45,088 nucleotides of DNA from Ignavibacteria bacterium RIFCSPLOWO2_12_FULL_56_21 (lineage in GTDB: Bacteria > Bacteroidota > Ignavibacteria > UBA10030): NCBI GenBank assembly GCA_001802945.1, contig MHAK01000114.1, forward strand, positions 1 through 45,088, written 5' to 3'. Below are positions 8,164 to 17,765 of the stretch, piece by piece. The position numbers were made by a program, and so were the translations under genes. The notes under the pieces were generated by a model. That model made no database searches, was not told where the DNA came from, and was given only the letters and a program-made list of their open reading frames with translations. Within the stretch, counting starts at the first letter, position 1. Each line of letters starts with the position of its first letter.

Positions 8164-8886
8164 TCAACCGCTTTTGTTCCGTTTTCCGTCCGTAGCGTTC
8201 ACCCGTCCGTATTCAACGCGCTCGAAATTAAGGTCGCGAAGTCGGACAATTTCCCCCTCGATCTTTTTGAAGGAATCGTCGAACTTCTCAAGGAGAACCC
8301 GGTCGTCGGGCGAAATAAGCATTCGTTCCACGAGGTCCGCGCTGATCTTGATGGCGGCGAGCGGGTTGTTGAATTCGTGGCAAAGTGTCACAACGAGTTC
8401 CTTGATCGCCTGGGCGCGGCCTTCCGCCATCGTCATTCGTTTCTCAACTGCGTCGAGCTGACGCCTGGTGCGGATTCGTTCGAGCACATTGACGAGCGTT
8501 TTTCCAAGATGCGCTTCGGGAAGGTCTTCTTTGACGATGAAATCTTCTACACCGAGTTTCATGGCGTCGATCGCCAGCTTGAAATCCCGTACGCCCGTCA
8601 GAAAAATGATCGGAATCTGAAGTCCGCGCTCGTTGAGACGAAGGCAAAAGTCGAGGCCGTTCGAGGCGGGAAAATTATAGTCCGTCAGAATGATGTCGTA
8701 GCCGCTGTTCTTGGACAGCTCAGTCAGGGCATCGGCCACCCGTTCCTTCCATGTCAAATGGAATTCCCGGGCCTGGTAACGTTGCAGGTGGTGTTCGACG
8801 ATCTTGACGAAATTCGCGTCATCATCGACCATCAACACTTCAATCGGTCGGGACCCGATTTGGTCGGATTCTTCCATGGGAAACAT
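8164..8886 (-). CDS. Receiver domain fused to a histidine-kinase DHp domain, no ATPase domain
   Basis: Residues 14-135 form a CheY-like receiver: Asp21/Asp22, phosphoacceptor Asp69 (ILTDYNFP), Thr97 and Lys119. A coiled linker leads to a dimerisation/phosphotransfer helix with the H-box CHEFNNPLAAIK (His170). The protein ends at residue 240, about 50 residues after the H-box region, with no N, G1 or G2 boxes, and a terminator follows, so this is not an obvious frameshift. It may act as a phosphotransfer protein or phosphatase. It is divergent from an orphan receiver and an NtrC-type regulator, its likely partners. ATG 8886 is used; ATG 8877 is also possible. Confidence 0.9.
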   Translation of the reverse strand: MFPMEESDQIGSRPIEVLMVDDDANFVKIVEHHLQRYQAREFHLTWKERVADALTELSKNSGYDIILTDYNFPASNGLDFCLRLNERGLQIPIIFLTGVRDFKLAIDAMKLGVEDFIVKEDLPEAHLGKTLVNVLERIRTRRQLDAVEKRMTMAEGRAQAIKELVVTLCHEFNNPLAAIKISADLVERMLISPDDRVLLEKFDDSFKKIEGEIVRLRDLNFERVEYGRVNATDGKRNKSG

Positions 8887-8942
8887 ATGGTACAGGAAGA
8901 TTGACTGACTGTCAATCCGTCAGTCGAAACCCTCACAGCCAA

Positions 8943-8973
8943 TTGCTTTTGCGGTCGATTCTTTCTATGTTCA
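8943..8973 (+). promoter_or_regulatory. Bacteroidetes-type promoter for the receiver/NtrC genes
   Basis: TTGCT (8943-8947), an 18-base spacer and TATGTTCA (8966-8973) match the -33 TTG and -7 TAnnTTTG pattern in six of the informative positions. It precedes the ATG at 9031 by 57 bases. The same TTG-to-TA spacing is found at four other intergenic sites in this window. A small inverted repeat GACTGAC/GTCAGTC lies just upstream, around 8903-8926. Confidence 0.6.
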
Positions 8974-9030
8974 CGCCTGTTCGTAAAGACGTTCATACAC
9001 TCCGGAAGCAGTCAGGCCGGGAGAGGCCAC

Positions 9031-9402
9031 ATGCCCGCCAAAAACCGCATATTGGTAGTCGACGACGAGGAGGCGCTCAGGACAGTCCTGAGTTCTGAAC
9101 TCGAAGGGGAAGGATACAGCGTTCGCAGCGCCGCGGACGGTCAGGAAGCCATCACGCAGCTGACCGGCACGGAGTTCGACCTTGTCCTGCTTGACATCAA
9201 GATGCCGAATGTCGACGGCTTCGAAGTCCTGAAGTTCGTCAAGGAACGCCACCCGAAGACCAAAGTGGTCATGCTCACCGGGTTTGCCGACCTGAAGAAC
9301 GCGATCGAGTCGAAAAAACTTGGCGCGGAAGATTTTGTCAGTAAACCCTACGATCTCGTCGACCTCCTGACCACCGTGGAGCGCGTGCTGACGAACGATT
9401 GA
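9031..9402 (+). CDS. Single-domain response regulator (receiver only)
   Basis: The 123-residue protein is a CheY-like receiver and nothing more. It has Asp11/Asp12, phosphoacceptor Asp55 (LLDIKMP), Thr83 and Lys105. Without an output domain it probably passes a phosphate along a relay or acts by protein contact. It is followed 26 bases later by an NtrC-type regulator whose own receiver is clearly similar (LLDIRMP, GMEVLKFIKE versus GFEVLKFVKE), so the pair may have arisen by duplication. The divergent receiver-DHp protein could exchange phosphate with it. It is transcribed from the promoter at 8943. Confidence 0.92.
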   Translation: MPAKNRILVVDDEEALRTVLSSELEGEGYSVRSAADGQEAITQLTGTEFDLVLLDIKMPNVDGFEVLKFVKERHPKTKVVMLTGFADLKNAIESKKLGAEDFVSKPYDLVDLLTTVERVLTND

Positions 9403-9428
9403 GCCGCGAACCGCTATGACCCCCAGTG

Positions 9429-10790
9429 ATGGCCGGAACGTATCACATCCTCCTCGTTGACGACGAAGAGTCCGTCACCTACCTGCTGCAAACCGAATTT
9501 CAGGAATTCCCCGAATTCTCCGTCGACGCTGCGCAGAACGGCACGGATGCGATGAACCTGGTGCGTTCGCGCGTCTACGACGTCGCGTTGCTCGACATTC
9601 GCATGCCCCGCATCTCGGGCATGGAGGTTCTCAAGTTCATCAAGGAGGTCAGTCCGACCACGCAGGTCATCATGCTGACCGCCCAGGCGGACATGAAGAA
9701 CGCGATCGAAGCGACCCGGCTTGGGGCCTACGATTTCCTCGGCAAGCCGTATGAGATCGATCATCTTCTGACATCCGTCCGGAGGGCGCTGGAACACCGG
9801 CACCTGCTGATCGACAAGGAGGTCAGCCAGACCAGCCGGCCCATCGACATTATCGGCGGCAGCAAGTCCCTCACCGATACCATCGCGAATGCACGAAAGA
9901 TCGCCGCAAGCGAAGCGTTCGTCCTGATCCAGGGGGAGAGCGGCACGGGAAAGGAATTGTTCGCACAGCTCATTCACCGCGAAAGCGGCAGGCGGCATTT
10001 GCCGTTCATCGCCGTCAATTGTGCCGCAATGCCCGACCAGCTGCTGGAAAGCGAGCTGTTCGGACACGAAAAGGGGTCGTTCACGAGCGCCATCAAAACA
10101 AAACAGGGGCTCGTGGAAGTGGCCAGCGGCGGAACGCTGTTCCTCGACGAGGTCGGCGACATCAGTCCGCTCGTCCAGCCAAAGCTGCTCCGGTTCCTTG
10201 AGACCGGGGAGTTTCGGCGTGTCGGCGGAACGAATTCGCGCACCGTTGACGTGCGGGTGATCTCGGCGACGAACAAGAACCTTCAGGAGGAAGTTCGGGC
10301 CGGACGTTTTCGCGACGACCTTCTCTATCGGTTGAACGTCGTCAGCCTTCGCCTTCCGCCGTTGCGGGAGCGAAAGGAGGACATTCCACTCCTCGTTGAA
10401 CATTTTCTCCAGCGGAAGACTCGGACCAAGCGTATCGGCCCGGGCACGACGGAAGTGCTCACGAACTACGACTGGCCGGGCAACGTTCGGGAGCTCGAGC
10501 ATGTCATCGAAGGGGCGATTGCGCTTGCTCATTCGGATGTGATCGAACCCAAAGATCTGTGGATGAACGTATCGCTCCATCGTCAGAGCGTCGAGGAAAA
10601 ACCTGAAAATGCGCCCGGCTCCATAGAACCTGAATCACTTGAAGAGGTTGAACGCCGGCATATTGAGAAAATTCTCCGCGCCAACAACTGGAACCGTGCG
10701 AAATCCGCACAAATATTGGGCATAACGGCCAAAACCCTCTATCTAAAGATAAAGCGGTACAAACTCATTGAGCCCAGCAACGGCCAATAG
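9429..10790 (+). CDS. NtrC-family response regulator (receiver, AAA+, HTH) with altered GAFTGA loop
   Basis: The 453-residue protein has a receiver (phosphoacceptor Asp56 in LLDIRMP), an AAA+ domain with Walker A GESGTGKE (169-176) and Walker B LFLDE (237-241), an arginine-finger region, and a C-terminal Fis-type HTH (about 423-445). The loop that contacts sigma-54 reads GSFTSA (216-221) instead of GAFTGA; Ser for the second Gly is unusual and may weaken or abolish sigma-54 activation. The start is ATG 9429, with GTG 9426 directly before it as an alternative. It follows the single receiver gene and is probably co-transcribed. Confidence 0.95.
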   Translation: MAGTYHILLVDDEESVTYLLQTEFQEFPEFSVDAAQNGTDAMNLVRSRVYDVALLDIRMPRISGMEVLKFIKEVSPTTQVIMLTAQADMKNAIEATRLGAYDFLGKPYEIDHLLTSVRRALEHRHLLIDKEVSQTSRPIDIIGGSKSLTDTIANARKIAASEAFVLIQGESGTGKELFAQLIHRESGRRHLPFIAVNCAAMPDQLLESELFGHEKGSFTSAIKTKQGLVEVASGGTLFLDEVGDISPLVQPKLLRFLETGEFRRVGGTNSRTVDVRVISATNKNLQEEVRAGRFRDDLLYRLNVVSLRLPPLRERKEDIPLLVEHFLQRKTRTKRIGPGTTEVLTNYDWPGNVRELEHVIEGAIALAHSDVIEPKDLWMNVSLHRQSVEEKPENAPGSIEPESLEEVERRHIEKILRANNWNRAKSAQILGITAKTLYLKIKRYKLIEPSNGQ

Positions 10791-10892
10791 AAGCGTTTCA
10801 GGATACATGTAGTTTTGGTGCGTGCAACTTTTTCGACCCAGTCCAGTATATACTCGTGGGAAACGCATACACAAGTTTCCTGAACTCCTTCT

Positions 10893-10950
10893 AAGGAGCC
10901 AGTGATCGGGTACTCGTGGTGGGGTGATCCGAGGAGCTGGCTCTTCCTTT
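10893..10950 (+). terminator. Possible terminator or structured RNA after the NtrC gene
   Basis: AAGGAGCCAG (10893-10902) faces CTGGCTCTTCCTT (10937-10949), ending in a short T-rich tract. The inner part is GT-rich and imperfectly paired. It lies 100 bases after the NtrC stop. TACTCGTGG occurs in the loop and again upstream near 10851, so the 10791-10960 stretch may be a structured RNA. No known RNA family is recognised. The rest of the gap to 11225 holds the repeat, promoter and hairpin listed separately. Confidence 0.4.
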
Positions 10951-10970
10951 TGTACGGTGTAGATCATGGT

Positions 10971-11089
10971 AGGTGAATAGAGAATAGATAATCGTCAATA
11001 GAAAGGCGGATTGATCGACCTCGATTGCCTTTGGGTGCGACGTTTGAAAACGCAGTTCGATTGACTATTCTCTATTTACTATTCACCTC
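10971..11089. repeat. Tandem-arm hairpin, GAATAGAGAATAG unit
   Basis: AGGTGAATAGAGAATAGATA (from 10971) followed by ATCGTCAATAG faces GATTGACTATTCTCTATTTA and CTATTCACCT (11059-11088). The spacer is about 57 bases. Bases 11056-11084 recur at 18100-18128 with one mismatch, so the arm belongs to a dispersed family. Confidence 0.85.
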
Positions 11090-11110
11090 GATTTGCTCTT
11101 CCGCGGTTTC

Positions 11111-11141
11111 TTGACTTTTCCCCCATTTTTCGGTAGTTTTT
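11111..11141 (+). promoter_or_regulatory. Bacteroidetes-type promoter for the glutaryl-CoA dehydrogenase-like gene
   Basis: TTGAC (11111-11115), 18 bases, then TAGTTTTT (11134-11141). The first ten bases, TTGACTTTTC, and the spacing are the same as in the promoter at 36026. The predicted transcript would begin around 11148 and run straight into the hairpin at 11157-11182, leaving a leader of about 78 bases. Confidence 0.65.
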
Positions 11142-11156
11142 TCCGCAAGCCAATGC

Positions 11157-11182
11157 ACGCAAGGCCCACTCGGGCCTTGTGT
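11157..11182 (+). promoter_or_regulatory. GC-rich leader hairpin
   Basis: ACGCAAGGCCC (11157-11167) pairs with GGGCCTTGTGT (11172-11182) around an ACTC loop, eleven pairs with one wobble. Only a weak T-rich stretch (TGTTTC) follows. It would sit at the very 5' end of the predicted mRNA, so it may stabilise the 5' end or act as a weak terminator; the sequence alone does not decide. Confidence 0.5.
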
Positions 11183-11225
11183 TGTTTCTATCGACTTCTG
11201 GTGTGACCCTCCCAAGGCTGACCTC

Positions 11226-12395
11226 ATGCCGCACTTTCACGGTGTAGACTACTTCAATACCGATTCACTTTTGTCGGAAGATGAACGGATGGTGCGGGAC
11301 ACCGTCCGGGAATTCGTTGACGATAACGTCATACCGGTCATCGAAAAGCACTATCGGGAAGGCACGTTCCCGATGAGCCTCGTCGGAAAGATGGCCGAGC
11401 TGGGCCTGTTTGGATCCACGCTTCCCGCGAAATACGGCTGCGCCGAAATGAACAACGTCGCGTACGGCCTGGTCATGCAGGAGCTCGAACGGGGCGACAG
11501 CGGCGTCCGTTCGTTTGCCTCTGTCCAGAGCGGATTGGTGATGTATCCCATCTTCACGTTCGGCACGGAAGAGCAAAAGGACCGCTGGCTTCCAAAGCTT
11601 GCCAAAGGAGAGGCCATCGGTTGTTTTGGTCTGACCGAGCCGGACTACGGCTCGAATCCCGGCGGCATGGTAACCCGGGCGGAAAAGAAGAACGGCGGAT
11701 ATGTCCTGAACGGCGCCAAAATGTGGATCACCAACGGAACAATAGCAGATCTGGCGGTTGTCTGGGCGAAGCTGGAAGGGGAGATCAGGGGATTTTTGGT
11801 GGAAAAAGGGGCGAAGGGATTCGCAGCCCCCGAAATGAAGGGGAAACATTCACTGCGAGCCTCCGTGACTTCCGAGCTTGTGTTCCAGGACTGCTGGATT
11901 CCGGAGGCGAACCGCATGCCGAAGGCCGAAGGGCTCAAAGCTCCGCTGATGTGTCTTAGTCAGGCACGGTACGGAATTGCGTGGGGCGCGATCGGATCGG
12001 CAATGGCCACGTACGACGCGGCGCTCACGTATGCAAAGTCGCGTATCCAATTCGACAAACCGATCGCGGCATTCCAGTTGACGCAGGAGAAGCTCGTGCA
12101 CATGGTGAACGAGATCACCAAGGGTCAACTGTTGTGCCTCCACCTTGGACGATTGAAGGACCAAGGGAAGGCGAAATTCACTCAGATTTCATTGGCGAAA
12201 CGGAACAACGTGTTTCATGCCCTGGAGATCGCCCGCATGGCGCGCGAGATCCTTGGAGCGAACGGTATTCTTGACGAGTACCCGGTCATGCGTCACAGCG
12301 CCAACCTCGAATCGGTCAAGACGTACGAGGGAACGCACGAAATGCATACGCTGATCGTGGGGGAAGACATAACCGGGATCGCCGCGTTTCAGTGA
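11226..12395 (+). CDS. Acyl-CoA dehydrogenase, glutaryl-CoA dehydrogenase type
   Basis: This FAD enzyme is predicted to oxidise and decarboxylate glutaryl-CoA to crotonyl-CoA in lysine/tryptophan breakdown. The 389 residues carry GCDH hallmarks: DSGVRSFASVQSGLVM (91-106), GCFGLTEPDYGSNPGG (132-147) and the catalytic Glu368 in TYEGTHEMHTLIVGEDITG. The YEGTH...ITGI ending separates this group from short-chain dehydrogenases. It is a single gene with its own promoter (11111) and leader hairpin. Use of a related dicarboxyl-CoA cannot be excluded. Confidence 0.9.
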   Translation: MPHFHGVDYFNTDSLLSEDERMVRDTVREFVDDNVIPVIEKHYREGTFPMSLVGKMAELGLFGSTLPAKYGCAEMNNVAYGLVMQELERGDSGVRSFASVQSGLVMYPIFTFGTEEQKDRWLPKLAKGEAIGCFGLTEPDYGSNPGGMVTRAEKKNGGYVLNGAKMWITNGTIADLAVVWAKLEGEIRGFLVEKGAKGFAAPEMKGKHSLRASVTSELVFQDCWIPEANRMPKAEGLKAPLMCLSQARYGIAWGAIGSAMATYDAALTYAKSRIQFDKPIAAFQLTQEKLVHMVNEITKGQLLCLHLGRLKDQGKAKFTQISLAKRNNVFHALEIARMAREILGANGILDEYPVMRHSANLESVKTYEGTHEMHTLIVGEDITGIAAFQ

Positions 12396-12426
12396 CCGAA
12401 CTTGGTTCATAAGAGAATCTCGCAAC

Positions 12427-12474
12427 GGCCCCTCGACAAGCCCTCGGCCTGAGGCTCGGGCCGAAGGCTCGGGG
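12427..12474. repeat. CTCGACAAGCCCTCGG-type palindromic repeat
   Basis: GGCCCCTCGACAAGCCCTCG and GGCTCGGGCCGAAGGCTCGG form a GC-rich imperfect palindrome in the gap between the GCDH-type gene and guaB. A related phrase, CCCTCGACTACGCTCGGG, occurs at about 17793-17810. It may be a terminator-like hairpin, but no T-tract follows. Confidence 0.5.
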
Positions 12475-12527
12475 CAAGCGCCACGCTCGCAACGAAATGA
12501 ATTTTGGTGAATGTCCTGAAGCAATAA

Positions 12528-14024
<1,497 letters not shown>

Positions 14025-14033
14025 TCCCGCCGC

Positions 14034-15104
14034 ATGACCAAGCAGCGGATCGACGCAGTACGCCGGGCGTGCGCCTCGCGTCGTCTCCAGGCGCTGGTTG
14101 TTGCCCATCTCCCGCAGATCCGTTATCTCACCGGTTTCACCGGCTCGAACGCATTGTACTGCATCACGAAGAATGCTTCCTGGCTCCTAACGGACGGACG
14201 GTACGCCGAACAGGTAAAGGACGAAGTCCGCGGCGCGCGTGCGGTGATCGTCAAAGGACGTCTCTTCGATGCATGCGCCCAGCTCATCCGTTTGCCGCGC
14301 AACGCGCGCATCGGGTACGACCCGGCTTCGGTGTCCGTCGCAGGTTTTTCGCAGTGGAAAGAAGCACTGCCCGGACGCCGATGGATCGCTCTCGATGGCA
14401 TCGTCGAAGCGGGCATGGCCGTAAAGGACGAGCTGGAAGTGGCCGTCCTGCGCGAGGCGATCGCGATCAGCGAAAAGGTTTTTCGTGAAATCCTTCGTAT
14501 CTTGCGCCCCGGCGTGCGTGAATCGGACGTCGCGGCGGAGATCACCTACCGTCACAGGCTCCTCGGAGCGGAAGCCGACGCATTCGAGCCGATCGTTGCC
14601 AGCGGCGTCCGCGGGGCTCTTCCGCACGGAAGAGCGTCGGACAAGAAGATCCGGTCGGGCGAACTGGTCACCATCGATTTCGGGTGCAGAGTCCGTGGTT
14701 ACCACAGCGATATCACGCGGACGGTCGCCGTGGGACGGCCCTCGTACCGCCTTCGCGCGATGTACGATGCCGTTCTGGACGCCCAAACAGTTGCGATCGA
14801 TGCGGTTCGGGCAGGGGTGCGCGGAAGCGACGTTGACGCCGCGGCCCGGAGAGCACTGCGATCCCACTCACTGCTCAGGTACTTCCGACATTCCTTGGGG
14901 CACGGCTTGGGGCTCGAGGTTCACGAATGGCCGAGACTCTCTCCGTTGAGCAAAGATGACCTGCAGACCGGCAATGTTGTGACCGTCGAGCCCGGCGTGT
15001 ATGTACCGGGTGTCGGCGGAGTTCGAATCGAAGATGACGTGCTTGTCCGGCCGAATGGAGGGTTGGTGCTGACGTCCTTACCGAAGAAATTGATTTGTCT
15101 ATAA
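14034..15104 (+). CDS. M24-family Xaa-Pro aminopeptidase
   Basis: This is a cytosolic metallopeptidase predicted to remove N-terminal residues preceding proline. The 356 residues divide into a creatinase-type N-terminal domain (1-130) and a pita-bread catalytic domain with all five metal ligands: Asp215 (TIDFG), Asp226 (YHSDITR), His290 (LGHGLGLEVHE), Glu319 (TVEPG) and Glu333 (RIEDD). It closely follows guaB (10-base gap) with no functional link I can name. The compact length, under 400 residues, fits the PepQ/YpdF-type subgroup. Confidence 0.93.
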   Translation: MTKQRIDAVRRACASRRLQALVVAHLPQIRYLTGFTGSNALYCITKNASWLLTDGRYAEQVKDEVRGARAVIVKGRLFDACAQLIRLPRNARIGYDPASVSVAGFSQWKEALPGRRWIALDGIVEAGMAVKDELEVAVLREAIAISEKVFREILRILRPGVRESDVAAEITYRHRLLGAEADAFEPIVASGVRGALPHGRASDKKIRSGELVTIDFGCRVRGYHSDITRTVAVGRPSYRLRAMYDAVLDAQTVAIDAVRAGVRGSDVDAAARRALRSHSLLRYFRHSLGHGLGLEVHEWPRLSPLSKDDLQTGNVVTVEPGVYVPGVGGVRIEDDVLVRPNGGLVLTSLPKKLICL

Positions 15105-15138
15105 TAATGCGCCAGTCTTACATCCACAGTTGGTACCA

Positions 15139-15146
15139 TATCTTTG
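15139..15146 (+). promoter_or_regulatory. Possible -7 box of the glycosyltransferase-purD operon
   Basis: TATCTTTG is a perfect TAnnTTTG box 17 bases before the ATG at 15163. No good TTG lies at the expected distance upstream, only CTTAC near 15117, so the promoter call is tentative. Confidence 0.35.
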
Positions 15147-15162
15147 AACCTGCACAATCCTG

Positions 15163-16479
15163 ATGCGGCCTGAGATCCGTCGCGTTCTGATCATTGCCTA
15201 CTACTTTCCGCCGCTCGGATTGAGCGGTGTTCAGCGGACCGCGAAATTCGCCAAGTATCTCTACCGCTACGGCTGGAAGCCGACCGTGCTGACCGTCGAG
15301 CCGGGCGGATACTACGCGTTCGACGAATCCCTCCTCCAGGAAGTTCAGGAGGCCGGTGTCGAGATCGTCCGCGCTTCGTCCCTCGATGCGAACAGGCTGT
15401 TCAAGCGCACCGGTGTCGTCTCCCTTCCCCGCGAATCGGTCAGGAAGCTGCTTTCTTTCCTTGGTGATACGTTCTTCATTCCGGACACGAAAATTGGATG
15501 GAGGAAAAGGGCTCTCGCCGCCGCCGTTCACCTGTGCGCCCGCCAGCAATTCCACGCCGTCATCGCCACTGCTCCGCCGCAGACCGACTTTATCGTCGGC
15601 GCCGACCTGAAGAAGAAGACCGGAATTCCGCTCCTGCTCGATTACCGCGACGCCTGGCTTGAATATCCTTTCAAATACTATCCTACGCCGATTCACACGT
15701 GGCTTCACAAGCGTCTTGAGCGCAAGGTCTTGCGCGCCGCCGACCGTGTAGTCGTAACACATCGTCGGGTCAAGGAGAGTCTGGTGAAGCGTCATCGCAC
15801 CCTCCACTACAACGACGTAACGATCGTATCTCAGGGATTCGACGCCGAGGATTTCACCGTGGAGCCCGAGCACCGGCCCCCGGGATCGCCGATGCGCGTC
15901 GTCCATGCCGGAACGTTCTACGGTCATCGATCGCCCGATGTGCTGATCAGAGCGGTGCACCGGTTGGTAACCGCAGACCCCGGCCTCCGAAAGCGGATCG
16001 AGGTGAGATTGATCGGCGCCAAACGCCGGCAAGACGGAAAGCTGGTGACAAAGCTGGGGGTTTCCGACGTCGTCCTGTTCGACGGCTATCTAGAACATCG
16101 TGCATGCATCCGCACGCTCAAATCGGCGGACGTGCTGTGGTACGTGAACGACAACGATACGCAATCTCCGGGCAAACTGTATGAATACTTTGCAGCCGGT
16201 GCGCCGATCATGGCTTCTGTTGTCGAAGGTTACACGAAGCAGCAGATCCTTGAATCTCAGGCGGCGTTCTGCGTGCCGCTGCTCGATGTGGCCGCACACG
16301 AAACGACGCTGCTGCATCTGTTGAAGCTCCATGACGCCGGAACTCTTCCGCGCGTGTCGAGTGAGTTCGCAGAACGATTTGAGCGGCTCAAACTGACGGG
16401 CGAACTGGCGCGCCAACTGGAATCGATGATGGATTTCGACCGGGGAGAAATCATTCGCGTACAGGAGAACGCCCGATGA
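15163..16479 (+). CDS. GT4-family glycosyltransferase
   Basis: This is a predicted retaining glycosyltransferase of the GT-B fold. The N-terminal half starts with IIAYYFPPLGLSGVQR, the donor/acceptor glycine-rich loop typical of GT4 enzymes in surface-polysaccharide clusters, and contains LLLDYRDAWLEYP. The C-terminal half has VVHAGTFYG and the nucleotide-sugar region SPGKLYEYFAAGAPIM, where the first Glu is the usual catalytic or binding acid. Sugar and acceptor are unknown. The stop overlaps the purD start (ATGA), so the pair is translationally coupled despite unrelated functions. No membrane segment is apparent. Confidence 0.9.
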   Translation: MRPEIRRVLIIAYYFPPLGLSGVQRTAKFAKYLYRYGWKPTVLTVEPGGYYAFDESLLQEVQEAGVEIVRASSLDANRLFKRTGVVSLPRESVRKLLSFLGDTFFIPDTKIGWRKRALAAAVHLCARQQFHAVIATAPPQTDFIVGADLKKKTGIPLLLDYRDAWLEYPFKYYPTPIHTWLHKRLERKVLRAADRVVVTHRRVKESLVKRHRTLHYNDVTIVSQGFDAEDFTVEPEHRPPGSPMRVVHAGTFYGHRSPDVLIRAVHRLVTADPGLRKRIEVRLIGAKRRQDGKLVTKLGVSDVVLFDGYLEHRACIRTLKSADVLWYVNDNDTQSPGKLYEYFAAGAPIMASVVEGYTKQQILESQAAFCVPLLDVAAHETTLLHLLKLHDAGTLPRVSSEFAERFERLKLTGELARQLESMMDFDRGEIIRVQENAR

Positions 16480-17765
16480 ATGTCCTTGTCGTCGGCGGCG
16501 GCGGGCGTGAACATGCTATCGTCAAGTCGCTTCGCAGAAGTCCGCACGTGTCGCGATTGTTGTGCGCCCCGGGGAATGCAGGTATCGGACGCGATGCGGA
16601 GCTTGTCCCCATCAAAGCGGAGGACATCAACGGACTGCTCCGGTTCGTGCGCGAACAGCAGGTGGACCTCACTATCGTCGGACCCGAGCAGCCGCTCGTC
16701 AACGGCATCGTCGACCAGTTTCGATCGGACGGCCGGGCGGTATTTGGCCCGTCCAAGTCGGCCGCGCTTCTCGAAGGGAGCAAAGTCTTCTCCAAGGCGT
16801 TCATGGTCCGGCAACACATCCCTACGGCCGCGTACTCGTCGTTCCAAAAAGGGGACGCAGAGGCCGCGGAAATGTTCATTGCGGGCCTCCGACCGCCGAT
16901 CGTAGTCAAGGCGGACGGCCTTGCCGCGGGCAAGGGAGTGAGCATTTGTCCGTCGCGGCCGGAAGCGGTGGAAGCTGTTCGCGCGATGTTGTCCGGCGGA
17001 TTGTTCGGGTCTGCCGGCGAATCCGTCATTATCGAAGAGTTTCTTATCGGCGAAGAGGCGTCCGTTTTTGTCTTGACCGACGGCGAACGCTACGCCATGC
17101 TTGCACCTGCTCAGGACCACAAACGTGTTTTCGATAACGATGAAGGGAAAAACACGGGGGGAATGGGAGCATATGCGCCGGCCCCTGTTGTGACGCCGGA
17201 CCTCCTGAAACGCGTAGAAGCCGAAGTGATCATTCCAACTCTCAAAGGAATGAGGGACGAGGGTGCGCCCTACACCGGATGCCTGTATGTCGGTCTGATG
17301 ATCACGCAACAGGGACCGAAGGTGCTCGAATACAATTGCAGGTTCGGCGATCCGGAGACGCAGGTTGTCGTTCCATTGATCGAAAGCGACACCGCCGAAG
17401 TGTTCGCCGCAATTGCAGCCGGCCGGTTCGACCCCGCGACAGTGCACATTAAAGACGCGTCAGCGGTGTGCGTGGTGATGGCTTCGGGCGGTTATCCCGA
17501 CTCGTATGTGACAGGAAAGCGCATCGAGGGACTTGATGTGCTGGACGGCAAGGAAGAAGTCACGGTCTATCATGCGGGTACGAAGATTGCCGACGGCGAT
17601 CTGGTGACTTCCGGCGGGCGTGTCCTTGGTGTGACCGCCTTCGGTCCAAAGCACGACCTCGCTACCACAGTCAAGAAGGCCTACGAGGCGGTACAACATG
17701 TCCGTTTCGAAGGTGCTCATTATAGAAACGACATTGGGAAGAAAGGAATCATGCGGGGGGGATGA
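16476..17765 (+). CDS. purD: Phosphoribosylamine-glycine ligase
   Basis: PurD is an ATP-grasp enzyme joining glycine to phosphoribosylamine, the second step of purine synthesis. The 429 residues begin with VLVVGGGGREHAI and continue with VGPEQPLVNGI, VVKADGLAAGKGV, the GEEASVFVLTDGE segment, AQDHKR, NTGGMGAYAPAP and the metal-binding LEYNCRFGDPETQ. The order and length match the family. It overlaps the glycosyltransferase by four bases, and guaB lies 2.4 kb upstream, so two purine genes occupy this stretch. The last 15 or so residues are not conserved. Confidence 0.98.
   Translation: MNVLVVGGGGREHAIVKSLRRSPHVSRLLCAPGNAGIGRDAELVPIKAEDINGLLRFVREQQVDLTIVGPEQPLVNGIVDQFRSDGRAVFGPSKSAALLEGSKVFSKAFMVRQHIPTAAYSSFQKGDAEAAEMFIAGLRPPIVVKADGLAAGKGVSICPSRPEAVEAVRAMLSGGLFGSAGESVIIEEFLIGEEASVFVLTDGERYAMLAPAQDHKRVFDNDEGKNTGGMGAYAPAPVVTPDLLKRVEAEVIIPTLKGMRDEGAPYTGCLYVGLMITQQGPKVLEYNCRFGDPETQVVVPLIESDTAEVFAAIAAGRFDPATVHIKDASAVCVVMASGGYPDSYVTGKRIEGLDVLDGKEEVTVYHAGTKIADGDLVTSGGRVLGVTAFGPKHDLATTVKKAYEAVQHVRFEGAHYRNDIGKKGIMRGG

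Noticed and set aside
9414-10580. 388-codon minus-strand open frame
   Set aside because: It lies fully antisense to the NtrC-type gene, with no recognisable motifs.
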